The translations under genes were made by a program, and so were the position numbers. DNA of 64,000 nucleotides, taken from contig NZ_JACHMX010000001.1 in NCBI RefSeq assembly GCF_014205155.1, forward strand, positions 1,736,001-1,800,000. Reading direction: 5' to 3'. This DNA comes from Amycolatopsis umgeniensis. GTDB taxonomy: Bacteria; Actinomycetota; Actinomycetes; Mycobacteriales; Pseudonocardiaceae. Below are positions 56,656 through 64,000 of the stretch, in pieces (positions within the stretch are counted from its first letter, which is position 1; every line of letters begins with the position of its first letter). Under the pieces are notes generated by a model. That model saw only the letters and a list, made by a program, of their open reading frames with translations. It had not been told where the DNA came from and did not search any database.

Positions 56656-58207
56656 CCGCCGGGTCGAGCTCGTTCGCCGCGATCATCGTCTGGGCGGCCG
56701 CGACGGCGGAAAGCACCGTGCGGGCCTTGTTGAGCGACTCGTTGTCCTCGTAGTCGGCGACCGAGTCCGCGACGACTCCCCCGCCCGCCTGGACATAGGC
56801 GGTGCCGTCCTTCATCAGCGCGGTGCGGATGGCGATCGCGGTGTCGGCGTCGCCGGCGAAGTCGAGGTAACCGACGACACCGCCGTAGAGCGCCCTGCGG
56901 GTCGGCTCCAGCTCCTCGATCAGCTGCATCGCGCGGACCTTCGGCGCGCCCGAGAGGGTGCCCGCCGGGAAGCAGGCGGCGACCGCGTCGAAGGCCGTCT
57001 TGTCGTCGAGGAGTTCGCCGGTGACCGTGGAGACGATGTGCATGACGTGGCTGTAGCGCTCGACGTCGAAGAAGTCGACGACGCGCACGGTACCGGGCTT
57101 GCAGACCTTGCCGAGGTCGTTGCGGCCGAGGTCGACGAGCATCAGGTGCTCGGCGCGTTCCTTCTCGTCCGCGAGCAGGTCCTTGGCCAGCTGCGCGTCC
57201 TCTTCCGGATCGGCGCCGCGCCAGCGGGTGCCCGCGATCGGATGCGTGGTCGCGCGGCCGTCCCGGACGGTGACCAGCGACTCCGGGCTGGACCCGACGA
57301 TGTCGAACCCGTCCAGGCGCAGCAGGTACATGTACGGGCTCGGATTGGACGTGCGCAGCACGCGGTAGACGTCCAGCGCGTCGGCCTGGGTCTCGATCTC
57401 GAACCGCTGCGACGGCACGATCTGGAACGCTTCGCCCGCCTTGATCGCCTCGACGGCCTTCTCGACGGCGGCGTGGAAGTCCGGCTTGGAGCGGCGGCGG
57501 GTGAATTCGGGCGCGGGCCGGTCGAAGACGGCGGCCGTGGCCGGGGCCGCGACGTGCAGCTGCTTGGTCATCGCGTTGAGACGCGCGACGGCGTCGTCGT
57601 ACGCGGCGTCGACCCGCTCGGCCGAGTCGTCCCAGTTGACCGCGTTGGCGATCAGCGTGACCGTGCCCTCGTGGTGGTCGAAGGCGGCGAGGTCGGTCGC
57701 CAGGAGCATGGTGAGCTCGGGGATGTCGAGGTCACGCTCGGCGAGCTCGGGGAGCCGTTCGAGCCAGCGGACGGCGTCGTAGCCGATGTAGCCGACCATC
57801 CCGCCGGTGAGCGGCGGCATCCCGGGCAGCTGTTCGGTGTGGAGCGCGGCGACGGTCTCGCGCAGCACGGTGAGCGGGTCGCCCTCGGTCGGCAGGCCGA
57901 CCGGCGGGGTGCCGGTCCAGACGGCCCGGCCGTCACGCACGGTCAGCGCGGCGGGACTGTCGACGCCGATGAACGACCATCGGCTCCAGGAAGCGCCGTT
58001 CTCCGCCGATTCGAACAGGAACGTGCCCGGCCGGTCGGCGGCGAGCTTGCGGTAGACCCCGATGGGGGTCTCACCGTCGGCGAGCACGCGACGGACGACG
58101 GGGATGACGCGACGGCCCTCGGCGAGCGCGCGGAAATCCTCGCGCGAAGGGCTGACCGAGCCGAGCCCGGACGGGCTGGCGTGTGCGGCGCTGACCATGT
58201 CGCCCAT
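56636..58207 (-). CDS. trpE: Anthranilate synthase component I
   Basis: 523 residues from ATG 58207 (ATG 58198 also possible). The N-terminal feedback region has [19 protein letters not shown], where the LLES-like element binds Trp. The chorismate domain has [40 protein letters not shown] and [14 protein letters not shown]. It makes anthranilate from chorismate with a glutamine amidotransferase partner that is not in this window. It starts the trp operon; no leader peptide with Trp codons fits in the 86-base gap to the divergent TetR gene. Confidence 0.97.
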   Translation of the reverse strand: MGDMVSAAHASPSGLGSVSPSREDFRALAEGRRVIPVVRRVLADGETPIGVYRKLAADRPGTFLFESAENGASWSRWSFIGVDSPAALTVRDGRAVWTGTPPVGLPTEGDPLTVLRETVAALHTEQLPGMPPLTGGMVGYIGYDAVRWLERLPELAERDLDIPELTMLLATDLAAFDHHEGTVTLIANAVNWDDSAERVDAAYDDAVARLNAMTKQLHVAAPATAAVFDRPAPEFTRRRSKPDFHAAVEKAVEAIKAGEAFQIVPSQRFEIETQADALDVYRVLRTSNPSPYMYLLRLDGFDIVGSSPESLVTVRDGRATTHPIAGTRWRGADPEEDAQLAKDLLADEKERAEHLMLVDLGRNDLGKVCKPGTVRVVDFFDVERYSHVMHIVSTVTGELLDDKTAFDAVAACFPAGTLSGAPKVRAMQLIEELEPTRRALYGGVVGYLDFAGDADTAIAIRTALMKDGTAYVQAGGGVVADSVADYEDNESLNKARTVLSAVAAAQTMIAANELDPAGDGARV

Positions 58208-58245
58208 TGTGCTGCAATGGCCGAACCGCCGGGGACCGGGGGATG

Positions 58246-58265
58246 AATTCAAGGATTGTTGAATT
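58246..58265. promoter_or_regulatory. Inverted repeat between trpE and the TetR gene
   Basis: AATTCAA and TTGAATT, 7-base perfect arms with a 6-base spacer, stand in the 86-base gap between trpE and the divergent TetR gene. The size fits a TetR operator. It is unusually AT-rich for the window. Autoregulation of the TetR gene is the simplest reading; effects on trpE are possible. Confidence 0.55.
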
Positions 58266-58293
58266 TCGCGCCGGGTCCGTTCATGATGGCGCT

Positions 58294-58899
58294 ATGGCTG
58301 TTGAAGACACTACCGCGCGCCGCCGGGGGCGACGGCCCGGCGGACAGGACACCCGCGTCGCGCTGATCGAAGCGGCCCGCGCGGTGTTCGGCGAGAGCGG
58401 CTTCGACGGCGCGACGGTGCGCGCGATCGCGACCCGCGCCGGGGTCGACGCGGCGATGGTCAACCACTGGTTCGGCAGCAAGGAGGGGCTGTTCGCCCAA
58501 GCCGTGCTGAAACTGCCGTTCGACCCGCACGAACTGCTCGCCGAACTGACGAACGGACCCGACGAGGAGTTCGGCCGCCGGATCGTGCGGACCTTCCTCA
58601 CCCGCTGGGACGGCGCGGGCGGCGAGGTGTTCCAGGCACTCGTCCGCAGCGTCGCCGGGCACGAGCAGGCCGCGCTGGTGCTGCGCAGCTTCTTCCAGAA
58701 CTTCTTCACGAAGATCATCGCCGGACTGGGCTCGGACCGCGTCGAACTGCGGACGTCGCTGTGCGCTTCGCAACTGGTCGGGATGGGGCTGGTGCGGTAC
58801 GTCGCGAAGTTCGAACCCATGGCGACGAGCGAGATCGAGCCTTTGGTGACCGCGATCGCACCGACGGTGCAGCGCTACCTGACCGGGAACATCGACTGA
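58294..58899 (+). CDS. TetR-family transcriptional regulator
   Basis: 201 residues from ATG 58294. The N-terminal helix-turn-helix reads TRVALIEAARAVFGESGFDG, then VRAIATRAGVDAAMVNHWFG. The C-terminal domain (FDPHELLAELTNGPDEEFGR onward) is similar to that of the truncated TetR at 63423, so the two are paralogous. The ligand is unknown. The palindrome at 58246-58265 upstream is its likely operator. Confidence 0.92.
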   Translation: MAVEDTTARRRGRRPGGQDTRVALIEAARAVFGESGFDGATVRAIATRAGVDAAMVNHWFGSKEGLFAQAVLKLPFDPHELLAELTNGPDEEFGRRIVRTFLTRWDGAGGEVFQALVRSVAGHEQAALVLRSFFQNFFTKIIAGLGSDRVELRTSLCASQLVGMGLVRYVAKFEPMATSEIEPLVTAIAPTVQRYLTGNID

Positions 58900-58900
58900 C

Positions 58901-59830
58901 TCAGAGCGCGGGCTCCGGCCGGACCTCCTCGACAGGGACCGGATAGAGCCTTTCCTTGAACCACCGGCCGCGGGGAAAGACCACGACCATGCGCTGTCCC
59001 GTCCCGCCGACGAGGACAGGAACGTTCCTGAGTCCCTTGAACCGGGAGGCGCTCCTCAGCGAACGACGGGCGCGAAGCAGCATGATGCCGTCACGACCGA
59101 GGTTCAGGGCGATCTCGGGGAACACCCGGCCGGGTTTCACCGTCGCCGTGGCCTCGCGCCACCCGGTCTTCAGGACGGAGCGGTACCGGTTCCACCACGC
59201 CGCCGCGGCGACCAGGCACAGCGGGATACCGGCGAAGACGAAGAATCCCGGAACGATCAGCAAGCCCTGACGGAACTCGCTGATGTTCTCCTCCTCGAGC
59301 GTCCGGACCCGCTCGGGGTTGCCGGGGGCGTAGAACACGGTCACCTTGTCCCCCACCGCGTACTCACGCTCCGAATCCCGGCGGATTTCGGCCGTCCACG
59401 GCTCCGAGCCGACGTGGTAGTCGACCGTGATGGTGCGGTTCTTCCCTTTCCTGTTCTCGTAGAGCATTTCCACCGTGCCCTCGACCCGGATCCCGGTCAC
59501 CAGCAGATCCGCCGACGGCTGCCGGACCGCGCCGAGCCCGAACCCCAAGGCGACGAGAAGAGTGATCCAGAGCAGGGAGAAGGCCGCCGCGCGCAAACCG
59601 AGAAGCGGCAGCTTCGCGATCACGGGGTCGGTCGAGGCCGGTGCGCCCGACGCCGCGCGTGCCGCCGCCGCCCGCAGCATCGCGAACGGCTCTCGCGGTG
59701 CGGCGCCCTCTTCGGCGTCCGGCGTTTCCGGTCCGTCCGATGTGGACGACCACAGCACGATACCGTCGGCCCGCCGGCGTCTCGACCGATCGCGATCCGC
59801 TGCTCCGTCTCTTCCCCGCCCCAGTCCCAT
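58901..59830 (-). CDS. DUF3592-like membrane protein, paralogue A of three
   Basis: 309 residues from ATG 59830. A basic, low-complexity N-terminus (RGRDGAADRDRSRRRR) is followed by two membrane segments near 93-113 and 212-235. Between them is a DUF3592-like extracytoplasmic domain (VTGIRVEGTVEMLYENRK; then YAVGDKVTVFYAPGNPERVR). The C-terminal cytoplasmic module contains RYRSVLKTGWREATATVKPG and NVPVLVGGTGQRMVVVFPRG, both repeated in the genes at 59925 and 60872. The function is unknown. Confidence 0.75.
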   Translation of the reverse strand: MGLGRGRDGAADRDRSRRRRADGIVLWSSTSDGPETPDAEEGAAPREPFAMLRAAAARAASGAPASTDPVIAKLPLLGLRAAAFSLLWITLLVALGFGLGAVRQPSADLLVTGIRVEGTVEMLYENRKGKNRTITVDYHVGSEPWTAEIRRDSEREYAVGDKVTVFYAPGNPERVRTLEEENISEFRQGLLIVPGFFVFAGIPLCLVAAAAWWNRYRSVLKTGWREATATVKPGRVFPEIALNLGRDGIMLLRARRSLRSASRFKGLRNVPVLVGGTGQRMVVVFPRGRWFKERLYPVPVEEVRPEPAL

Positions 59831-59924
59831 GAGCTGAGGATAATACCCGCGAAAGCGATCTGACCTGCGATTATCGCCATAAGAACGGGAGGCAACCGAG
59901 CGGCCTTCCCGGACGTACAAGTGA

Positions 59925-60743
59925 TCAGGCGTCTCCGGCTTCGCTCAGGCGCTTGGCAGGCACCGCGCACGGAGGCACCGAAGGGCCGCGCGGAAACAGC
60001 ACGACCACGGACTCACCTTCACCGCCGATCCAGACCGGGATGTCGGGACGCCAGCCGAACCGATGGCCAGTGCGGGACGTGAACTGCAAACCTCGCAACC
60101 GGATCCGCTCGCCATCGGGGAACTTCACGTCGAAGATCCGCGGCTCGCCTTCCGGGTTCGTCTTCTCGTAGTCGACTTTCACGGTCACCGTCGCGGGGCG
60201 CCATCCGGTGGCGAGGACGGACCGATACCGCCTGCGCCAGGCCTCCTTCATGGCCAGTCCCGCCGCGACACCACCCAGACTCATCACCACCGTGACCGCG
60301 ACAACGGCCTGCCGATCCTCGGCGGGATCAGGCAGGTAGTTCATCTCCAGGACCACGATCGCGGCCGCCAGCGGGAGCCATCCGACCGTGAAGCCCCAGA
60401 CCCGGCGGCACAAGGTGCGCAGCCGACGCGTCTCGGTTTCCGGATCGACGCCATCGCCGAAAGCAGGCGACGCCACGAGTTCGGCGACCGTCTCGTCCAG
60501 TCGGCGGTCGTTGACCCAAACCCGATGCCCGCAGAGCGCCGCCAGCGCGGCCGTCACGAGCAGAAGGCCGATCGCGATCATTCCCGCGCCGTCGGACCAG
60601 CCTTCGTAGCCCACGACCTCGGGACCGGCCTGGACGACGGCGATCATCACGCCGGGCCCGAGCAGACCCAAAAGCATGCTCAAGGCGAAATACCTGGTTC
60701 GCCTGAGCCAGTACGTCTCCGCCGACACTTCCCTGACGACCAT
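59925..60743 (-). CDS. Membrane protein, paralogue B of three
   Basis: 272 residues from ATG 60743, with GGGGGC 9 bases upstream. Membrane segments lie near 20-42, 52-75, 115-135 and 145-165. The C-terminal module RRYRSVLATGWRPATVTVKV, then DIPVWIGGEGESVVVLFPRG, matches paralogues A and C. The DUF3592-like middle of A is absent; four helices take its place. Function unknown. Confidence 0.72.
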   Translation of the reverse strand: MVVREVSAETYWLRRTRYFALSMLLGLLGPGVMIAVVQAGPEVVGYEGWSDGAGMIAIGLLLVTAALAALCGHRVWVNDRRLDETVAELVASPAFGDGVDPETETRRLRTLCRRVWGFTVGWLPLAAAIVVLEMNYLPDPAEDRQAVVAVTVVMSLGGVAAGLAMKEAWRRRYRSVLATGWRPATVTVKVDYEKTNPEGEPRIFDVKFPDGERIRLRGLQFTSRTGHRFGWRPDIPVWIGGEGESVVVLFPRGPSVPPCAVPAKRLSEAGDA

Positions 60744-60871
60744 GCGAAACGCCCCCAATCAGCGAGGCCGCCGACGTCGTTCCTCCCCATCGGAACTCGT
60801 CTGGTCGCCCTCGACCTGGGAAAAGACTACGCCCGGAAGGTCATGGTCAAGAAGGGACCAAGGTCCTGCCC

Positions 60872-61450
60872 TCAGGCCGTGTCCGGCTCGATCTCCTTGA
60901 CGGGAACCGTGTGGAGCGTGTCCTTGAAGAACCGTCCGCGCGGGAAGATCACGATCATGTCCGTTCCCTCACCGCCGACGAAGACGGGAACCTTCCGGAC
61001 CCGGGGCGCGATCCTCAGCGAACGGCGTGTGGCGAGGAACTTGTACTCGTTTTCGAAGTACACGTCGATCTTGGGGAACAGCCACCCGGGCCGCACCGTC
61101 GCCGTGGCCTCGCGCAAACCGGTCCTCGAAGCCGAGCGATACCGTTCCCGCCAGAGCCAGGCGGCGCCCAGGCACACCGGAAAACCCAGGAGCAGCAGCG
61201 GGGCCGGCCCGGGGTTGTCGATAGTGCTCTCGCAGACGACGAAGGCGGTCAGCCAGAGCACCGACAAAGCCAGTGCCCGCAGCTTGTACTGCGACAGTTT
61301 CTCGATCAGAGGAGCGGCCACTTCGTCGTGTACCGTCTGCGCGGCAAGGCTTTTGACGGCGTCGACATCCGCAGAGGGCAGAGGGCGCCCGGCGACGTGC
61401 CGACGTCGTCTCGGACGGTCACGCTCGGCTGGTCTTCTCCCCGGCTTCAT
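60872..61450 (-). CDS. Membrane protein, paralogue C of three
   Basis: 192 residues. After a basic N-terminus, two membrane segments lie near 55-72 and 80-98. The C-terminal module is RYRSASRTGLREATATVRPG, then KVPVFVGGEGTDMIVIFPRG and FFKDTLHTVPVKEIEP, closest to paralogue A. It is the shortest copy, lacking the DUF3592-like part. Function unknown. Confidence 0.72.
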   Translation of the reverse strand: MKPGRRPAERDRPRRRRHVAGRPLPSADVDAVKSLAAQTVHDEVAAPLIEKLSQYKLRALALSVLWLTAFVVCESTIDNPGPAPLLLLGFPVCLGAAWLWRERYRSASRTGLREATATVRPGWLFPKIDVYFENEYKFLATRRSLRIAPRVRKVPVFVGGEGTDMIVIFPRGRFFKDTLHTVPVKEIEPDTA

Positions 61451-61550
61451 GCGCTGAGGTTAATCGGAAACGGCGCGTTTTCCGGATAACGAGTTCCCTC
61501 TCGCACCGGGGCAACCACGAGAGCGCGGCGAGCGTTCAAGTGAGCAGTGC

Positions 61551-61913
61551 TCAGCCCGCGAGCAGCACCGCGATCAACGCCAGCGTTCCCGGCACCACCT
61601 GCACGAAGAAGATCCGCTTGCTCGCCGTCACCGTCCCGTAGAGCCCGGCCACGATCACGCAGGCGAGGCCGAAGATCTTGAACTGCCACGCCGTGCTGCC
61701 GGTCGCGATCAGCCCCCAGATCAGCGCGGCGGCGAGGAAACCGTTGTACAGCCCCTGATTCGCCGCGAGCGGCGCGCTCTCCTTCGCGAATTCCTCGCTG
61801 GTGCCGAAGGCGGCGCGGGCGCGCGGGGTGGTCCACAGGAACATCTCGAGCACGACGATGTACAGGTGGATCAGGGCGACGATGCCGACCAGGACGTTGG
61901 CGACGACATTCAC
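61551..61913 (-). CDS. DUF1304 family small membrane protein
   Basis: 120 residues from GTG 61913, which overlaps the hisI stop (GTGA). Four membrane helices are seen. The conserved DUF1304 motif [18 protein letters not shown] is near the N-terminus, and [16 protein letters not shown] follows. The function of the family is unknown. Coupling to hisI is positional only. Confidence 0.88.
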   Translation of the reverse strand: MNVVANVLVGIVALIHLYIVVLEMFLWTTPRARAAFGTSEEFAKESAPLAANQGLYNGFLAAALIWGLIATGSTAWQFKIFGLACVIVAGLYGTVTASKRIFFVQVVPGTLALIAVLLAG

Positions 61914-62275
61914 GGGGTCTTCTCGCTCTCGTCGGCCAGCAGCAGCCGTTCGTCGGTGTCGAAACAGGTGTGCGTGCCGGTGTGACAGGCCGGACCGGTC
62001 TGGTCGACGCGCAGCAGGACGGTATCGCCGTCGCAGTCGATCCGCATCTCGCGCACGTGCTGGACGTGGCCGGAAGTCTCGCCCTTGACCCACAGTTCCT
62101 TGCGGCTGCGCGAATAGTAGGTCCCGCGCCGGGTGGTGAGGGTGCGCTCGAGCGCCTCGTCGTTCATCCACGCCATCATCAGGACGTCCGAGGTGGAGTG
62201 TTCGACGACGACGGCGGCGATCAGCCCGTCGGCGTTGCGTTTCAAGCGATCCGAGAGGGCGGGATCAAGCGTCAT
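61910..62275 (-). CDS. hisI: Phosphoribosyl-AMP cyclohydrolase
   Basis: 121 residues. It opens the ring of phosphoribosyl-AMP in histidine synthesis. The metal-binding signature includes [20 protein letters not shown], then GTHTCF, and the N-terminal [12 protein letters not shown] is conserved. It is the standalone type, without HisE. It lies downstream of hisF with one small membrane gene between, overlapping that gene by 11 bases. Confidence 0.96.
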   Translation of the reverse strand: MTLDPALSDRLKRNADGLIAAVVVEHSTSDVLMMAWMNDEALERTLTTRRGTYYSRSRKELWVKGETSGHVQHVREMRIDCDGDTVLLRVDQTGPACHTGTHTCFDTDERLLLADESEKTP

Positions 62276-62654
62276 TCGTGGCTCCGAGAAGGTGCCGTTT
62301 CACCGGCATCGAGTTGAGCAGGACCGCCGAGTAGATGTACCCGGCGAAAAGGAGCCCGGACACGATCTTCACCCAGAAGAGTTCCGCCGCCAGCATGGAC
62401 AGCGCGTGCAGCAAGGCGAAAAGGAAGCTGACCACGAAACCGGCGAACCGCGCCGAAGACATCCTCAGCACCAGCCCCGCCACGACGAGCCCGCCGAGCA
62501 CGACGGACGTTCCCGGCAGCAGGAACGTCCTCGCCGAGGAGTACGGCGCGAACATGAGGATCACGGCCATCCCCACGTAGGCGAGGCCGAGCCCGAGCAG
62601 CAGCGCGCAGACGACCTTGACCTCGGTGGCGGCCTTCCACTTGTCCATGATCAC
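62265..62654 (-). CDS. Small integral membrane protein between hisF and hisI
   Basis: 129 residues from GTG 62654 (GTGA overlap with the hisF stop) or ATG 62648. Four membrane helices: about 12-32, 40-60, 68-88 and 92-112. No family is recognised. Both ends overlap his genes, so it is translated within the his operon. Its role is unknown. Confidence 0.75.
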   Translation of the reverse strand: MIMDKWKAATEVKVVCALLLGLGLAYVGMAVILMFAPYSSARTFLLPGTSVVLGGLVVAGLVLRMSSARFAGFVVSFLFALLHALSMLAAELFWVKIVSGLLFAGYIYSAVLLNSMPVKRHLLGATNDA

Positions 62655-63424
62655 CGGACCACGACTCCCCCGGCGCGCAGGGCGCCCTTGACCTCGCCGA
62701 TCTTCAACTGTCCGAAGTGGAACACGCTGGCCGCGAGCACCGCGTCCGCGCCCGCCTCGACGGCGGGCAGGAAGTGCTCGAGCGCGCCGGCGCCACCGCT
62801 GGCGATCACCGGGACGCGGACCGCCCGGCGCACCTTGGTCAGGAGTTCGAGATCGAAGCCGTTCTTGGTGCCGTCGGCGTCCATCGAGTTGAGCAGGATC
62901 TCGCCGACGCCGAGTTCTTCACCGCGCGCGGCCCACTCGACGGCGTCGATGCCGGTGCCGCGGCGTCCGCCGTGCGTGGTCACCTCGAAGCCGGACGGCG
63001 TCGGTTCGGTCCCCTCGGGGACACGCCGGGCGTCCACCGACAGCACGACGCACTGCGCGCCGAACCGGCGGGACGCCTCGCGCAGGAACTCCGGGCGCGC
63101 GATGGCCGCGGTGTTGATGCTCACCTTGTCCGCGCCGGTGCGCAGCAGCCGGTTGACGTCGTCGTTCGTGCGTACGCCGCCACCGACGGTGAGCGGGATG
63201 AACACCTGCTCCGCTGTCCGGCGGACGACGTCGAAGGTGGTCTCGCGGTCCCCGGAGGAAGCCGTGACGTCGAGGAACGTGAGCTCGTCCGCGCCCTCGG
63301 CGTCGTACAGGCGGGCGAGCTCGACGGGGTCGCCGGCGTCGCGCAGGTCGGCGAAGTTGACGCCCTTCACCACTCGGCCCGCGTCGACGTCGAGACACGG
63401 GATGACCCTGACTGCGACTGACAT
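62651..63424 (-). CDS. hisF: Imidazole glycerol phosphate synthase, cyclase subunit
   Basis: 257 residues from ATG 63424. The TIM barrel has [18 protein letters not shown] with the catalytic Asp, [23 protein letters not shown] and [13 protein letters not shown]. It makes imidazole glycerol phosphate and AICAR with HisH, which is not in the window. Its start codon overlaps the divergent TetR-like frame by one or two bases. Confidence 0.97.
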   Translation of the reverse strand: MSVAVRVIPCLDVDAGRVVKGVNFADLRDAGDPVELARLYDAEGADELTFLDVTASSGDRETTFDVVRRTAEQVFIPLTVGGGVRTNDDVNRLLRTGADKVSINTAAIARPEFLREASRRFGAQCVVLSVDARRVPEGTEPTPSGFEVTTHGGRRGTGIDAVEWAARGEELGVGEILLNSMDADGTKNGFDLELLTKVRRAVRVPVIASGGAGALEHFLPAVEAGADAVLAASVFHFGQLKIGEVKGALRAGGVVVR

Positions 63425-63968
63425 GGGGACAAGCGTAGTCAAGGGCGTTCTAAGCTCGCGGAATGGCGTCCGCGGCATCGCGGCCGACGCCGGGGTCAAC
63501 GCCGCGTTGCTGCACCACTTCTTCGGCACCAAGCAGCGGCTTTTCGCCGCGGCGATGAACCTGCCCGTCGACCCCGGCGAGCTGGTCCCCCGGATCCTCG
63601 AAGGCCCCGAAGACGAGATCGGCGAGCGGCTCGTCCGGGCGTTCCTCGGTCTCTGGCAGGCGCCGGAGGGCCGCGCGCCGTTCCTGGCCATGATCCGGTC
63701 CGCGACCACCAACGAGCAGGTCGCGACCATGATGCGGCAGTTCCTGGAACGGGCGGTGCTGGCACGGGTCGCCGAGGCTCGCGGCGTGCCGAAGGTCCGG
63801 GTGGCCGGGATCGCCGCGCAGATGGTCGGGTTCGCGCTGCTGCGGTACGTCATCGGCCTCCCGCCGCTGGTCGCCGCCTCGGAGGACGAGGTCGTCGCGA
63901 TGCTGGCGCCCGTCGCGCAGTACTACCTGACCGACGGCGTTCACCGGCCGGACACCCCGCGCGGCTAG
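63423..63968 (+). pseudogene. N-terminally truncated TetR-family regulator
   Basis: In-frame coding runs from ATG 63423 (181 residues). Recognisable TetR sequence begins only near residue 17 ([20 protein letters not shown]). The first helix and part of the DNA-binding domain, about 30 residues, are missing, and the sequence before it ([14 protein letters not shown]) is derived from the hisF upstream region. The ligand-binding half is intact and similar to the TetR at 58294. A start inside the missing part is not available, so the gene is probably a remnant. Confidence 0.7.
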
Positions 63969-63978
63969 CTTCCCGAGG

Positions 63979-64000
63979 ATGCGCATCGTCCTCGTCCCCC
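63979..64000 (+). CDS. Start of a gene continuing beyond the window
   Basis: ATG 63979, with CGAGG just upstream, begins MRIVLVP. This start is common in glycosyltransferases of the UGT/MGT type, but seven codons cannot identify a family. It is in the same direction as the truncated TetR. Confidence 0.35.

Noticed and set aside
58208..58293. Trp leader peptide/attenuator before trpE
   Set aside because: The gap is only 86 bases, holds no run of Trp codons and no terminator hairpin.

Overview
The window is high-GC DNA with dense, mostly minus-strand operons and many 1- to 8-base gene overlaps. Its gene content is that of a mycelial actinobacterium: a Wag31/SepF/YggT/FtsZ block, a SigK-RskA module, a 13E12-type HNH gene, class II DAHP synthase, a wax ester synthase (WS/DGAT) and an actinobacterial ileS T-box. 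Gene order and the intergenic palindromes suggest a Pseudonocardiaceae member such as Amycolatopsis. That placement is inference, because no rRNA or other phylogenetic marker was compared.

Layout. 1-9.1 kb: a DUF885 hydrolase (3' end outside the window), an AsnC-like HTH protein, a repeat-rich gap, rluD-lspA plus a membrane protein, a class V aminotransferase preceded by a SAM-IV-type riboswitch, a secreted M23-like peptidase and a cation/proton antiporter. 9.2-20.4 kb: an ArsR regulator, a penicillin-binding protein, ileS with a T-box leader, a TPR-like protein, an HNH/DUF222 gene with a LexA box over its start, and a FUSC membrane protein. 20.4-26 kb: the division block, read ftsZ-pgeF-yggS-sepF-yggT-wag31 plus an Rv2144c-like gene. 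26.2-31.7 kb: a lipid-modification locus split into a four-gene minus operon (FAD oxidoreductase, DUF1365, sigK, rskA) and a divergent plus operon (cyclopropane synthase, DUF1295), with a SigK-type promoter between them.

31.7-45.4 kb: DinB, WS/DGAT, class II DAHP synthase, two secreted peptidases, a MerR/methyltransferase divergent pair with a clear operator, and gltD-gltB. 45.7-47.6 kb: an SDR and a dihydrodipicolinate-reductase-like gene behind a perfect KstR-type operator. 48.1-53 kb: lgt, an M20 hydrolase, an amidohydrolase and a divergent glutamine-synthetase-like gene (a split FluG-like set). 53-58.2 kb: the trpE-(TIGR02234)-trpC-trpB-trpA operon. 58.3-64 kb: a TetR regulator, three tandem paralogous membrane proteins, hisI/hisF with two small membrane genes interleaved, and an N-terminally truncated TetR.

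How the parts relate: aromatic amino acid supply (DAHP synthase, trp), histidine and nitrogen assimilation (hisF/hisI, gltBD) and cell-envelope work (division, lgt, lspA, PBP) form the housekeeping backbone. Small regulated modules for lipid, steroid and stress functions are inserted into it. The main unexplained elements are a composite intergenic repeat present twice (around 2.8-2.95 kb and 47.7-47.9 kb), a family of GTGAAGG palindromes at gene ends, and the three-gene DUF3592-like paralogue cluster. No tRNA, rRNA, CRISPR array, insertion sequence or phage gene was recognised.
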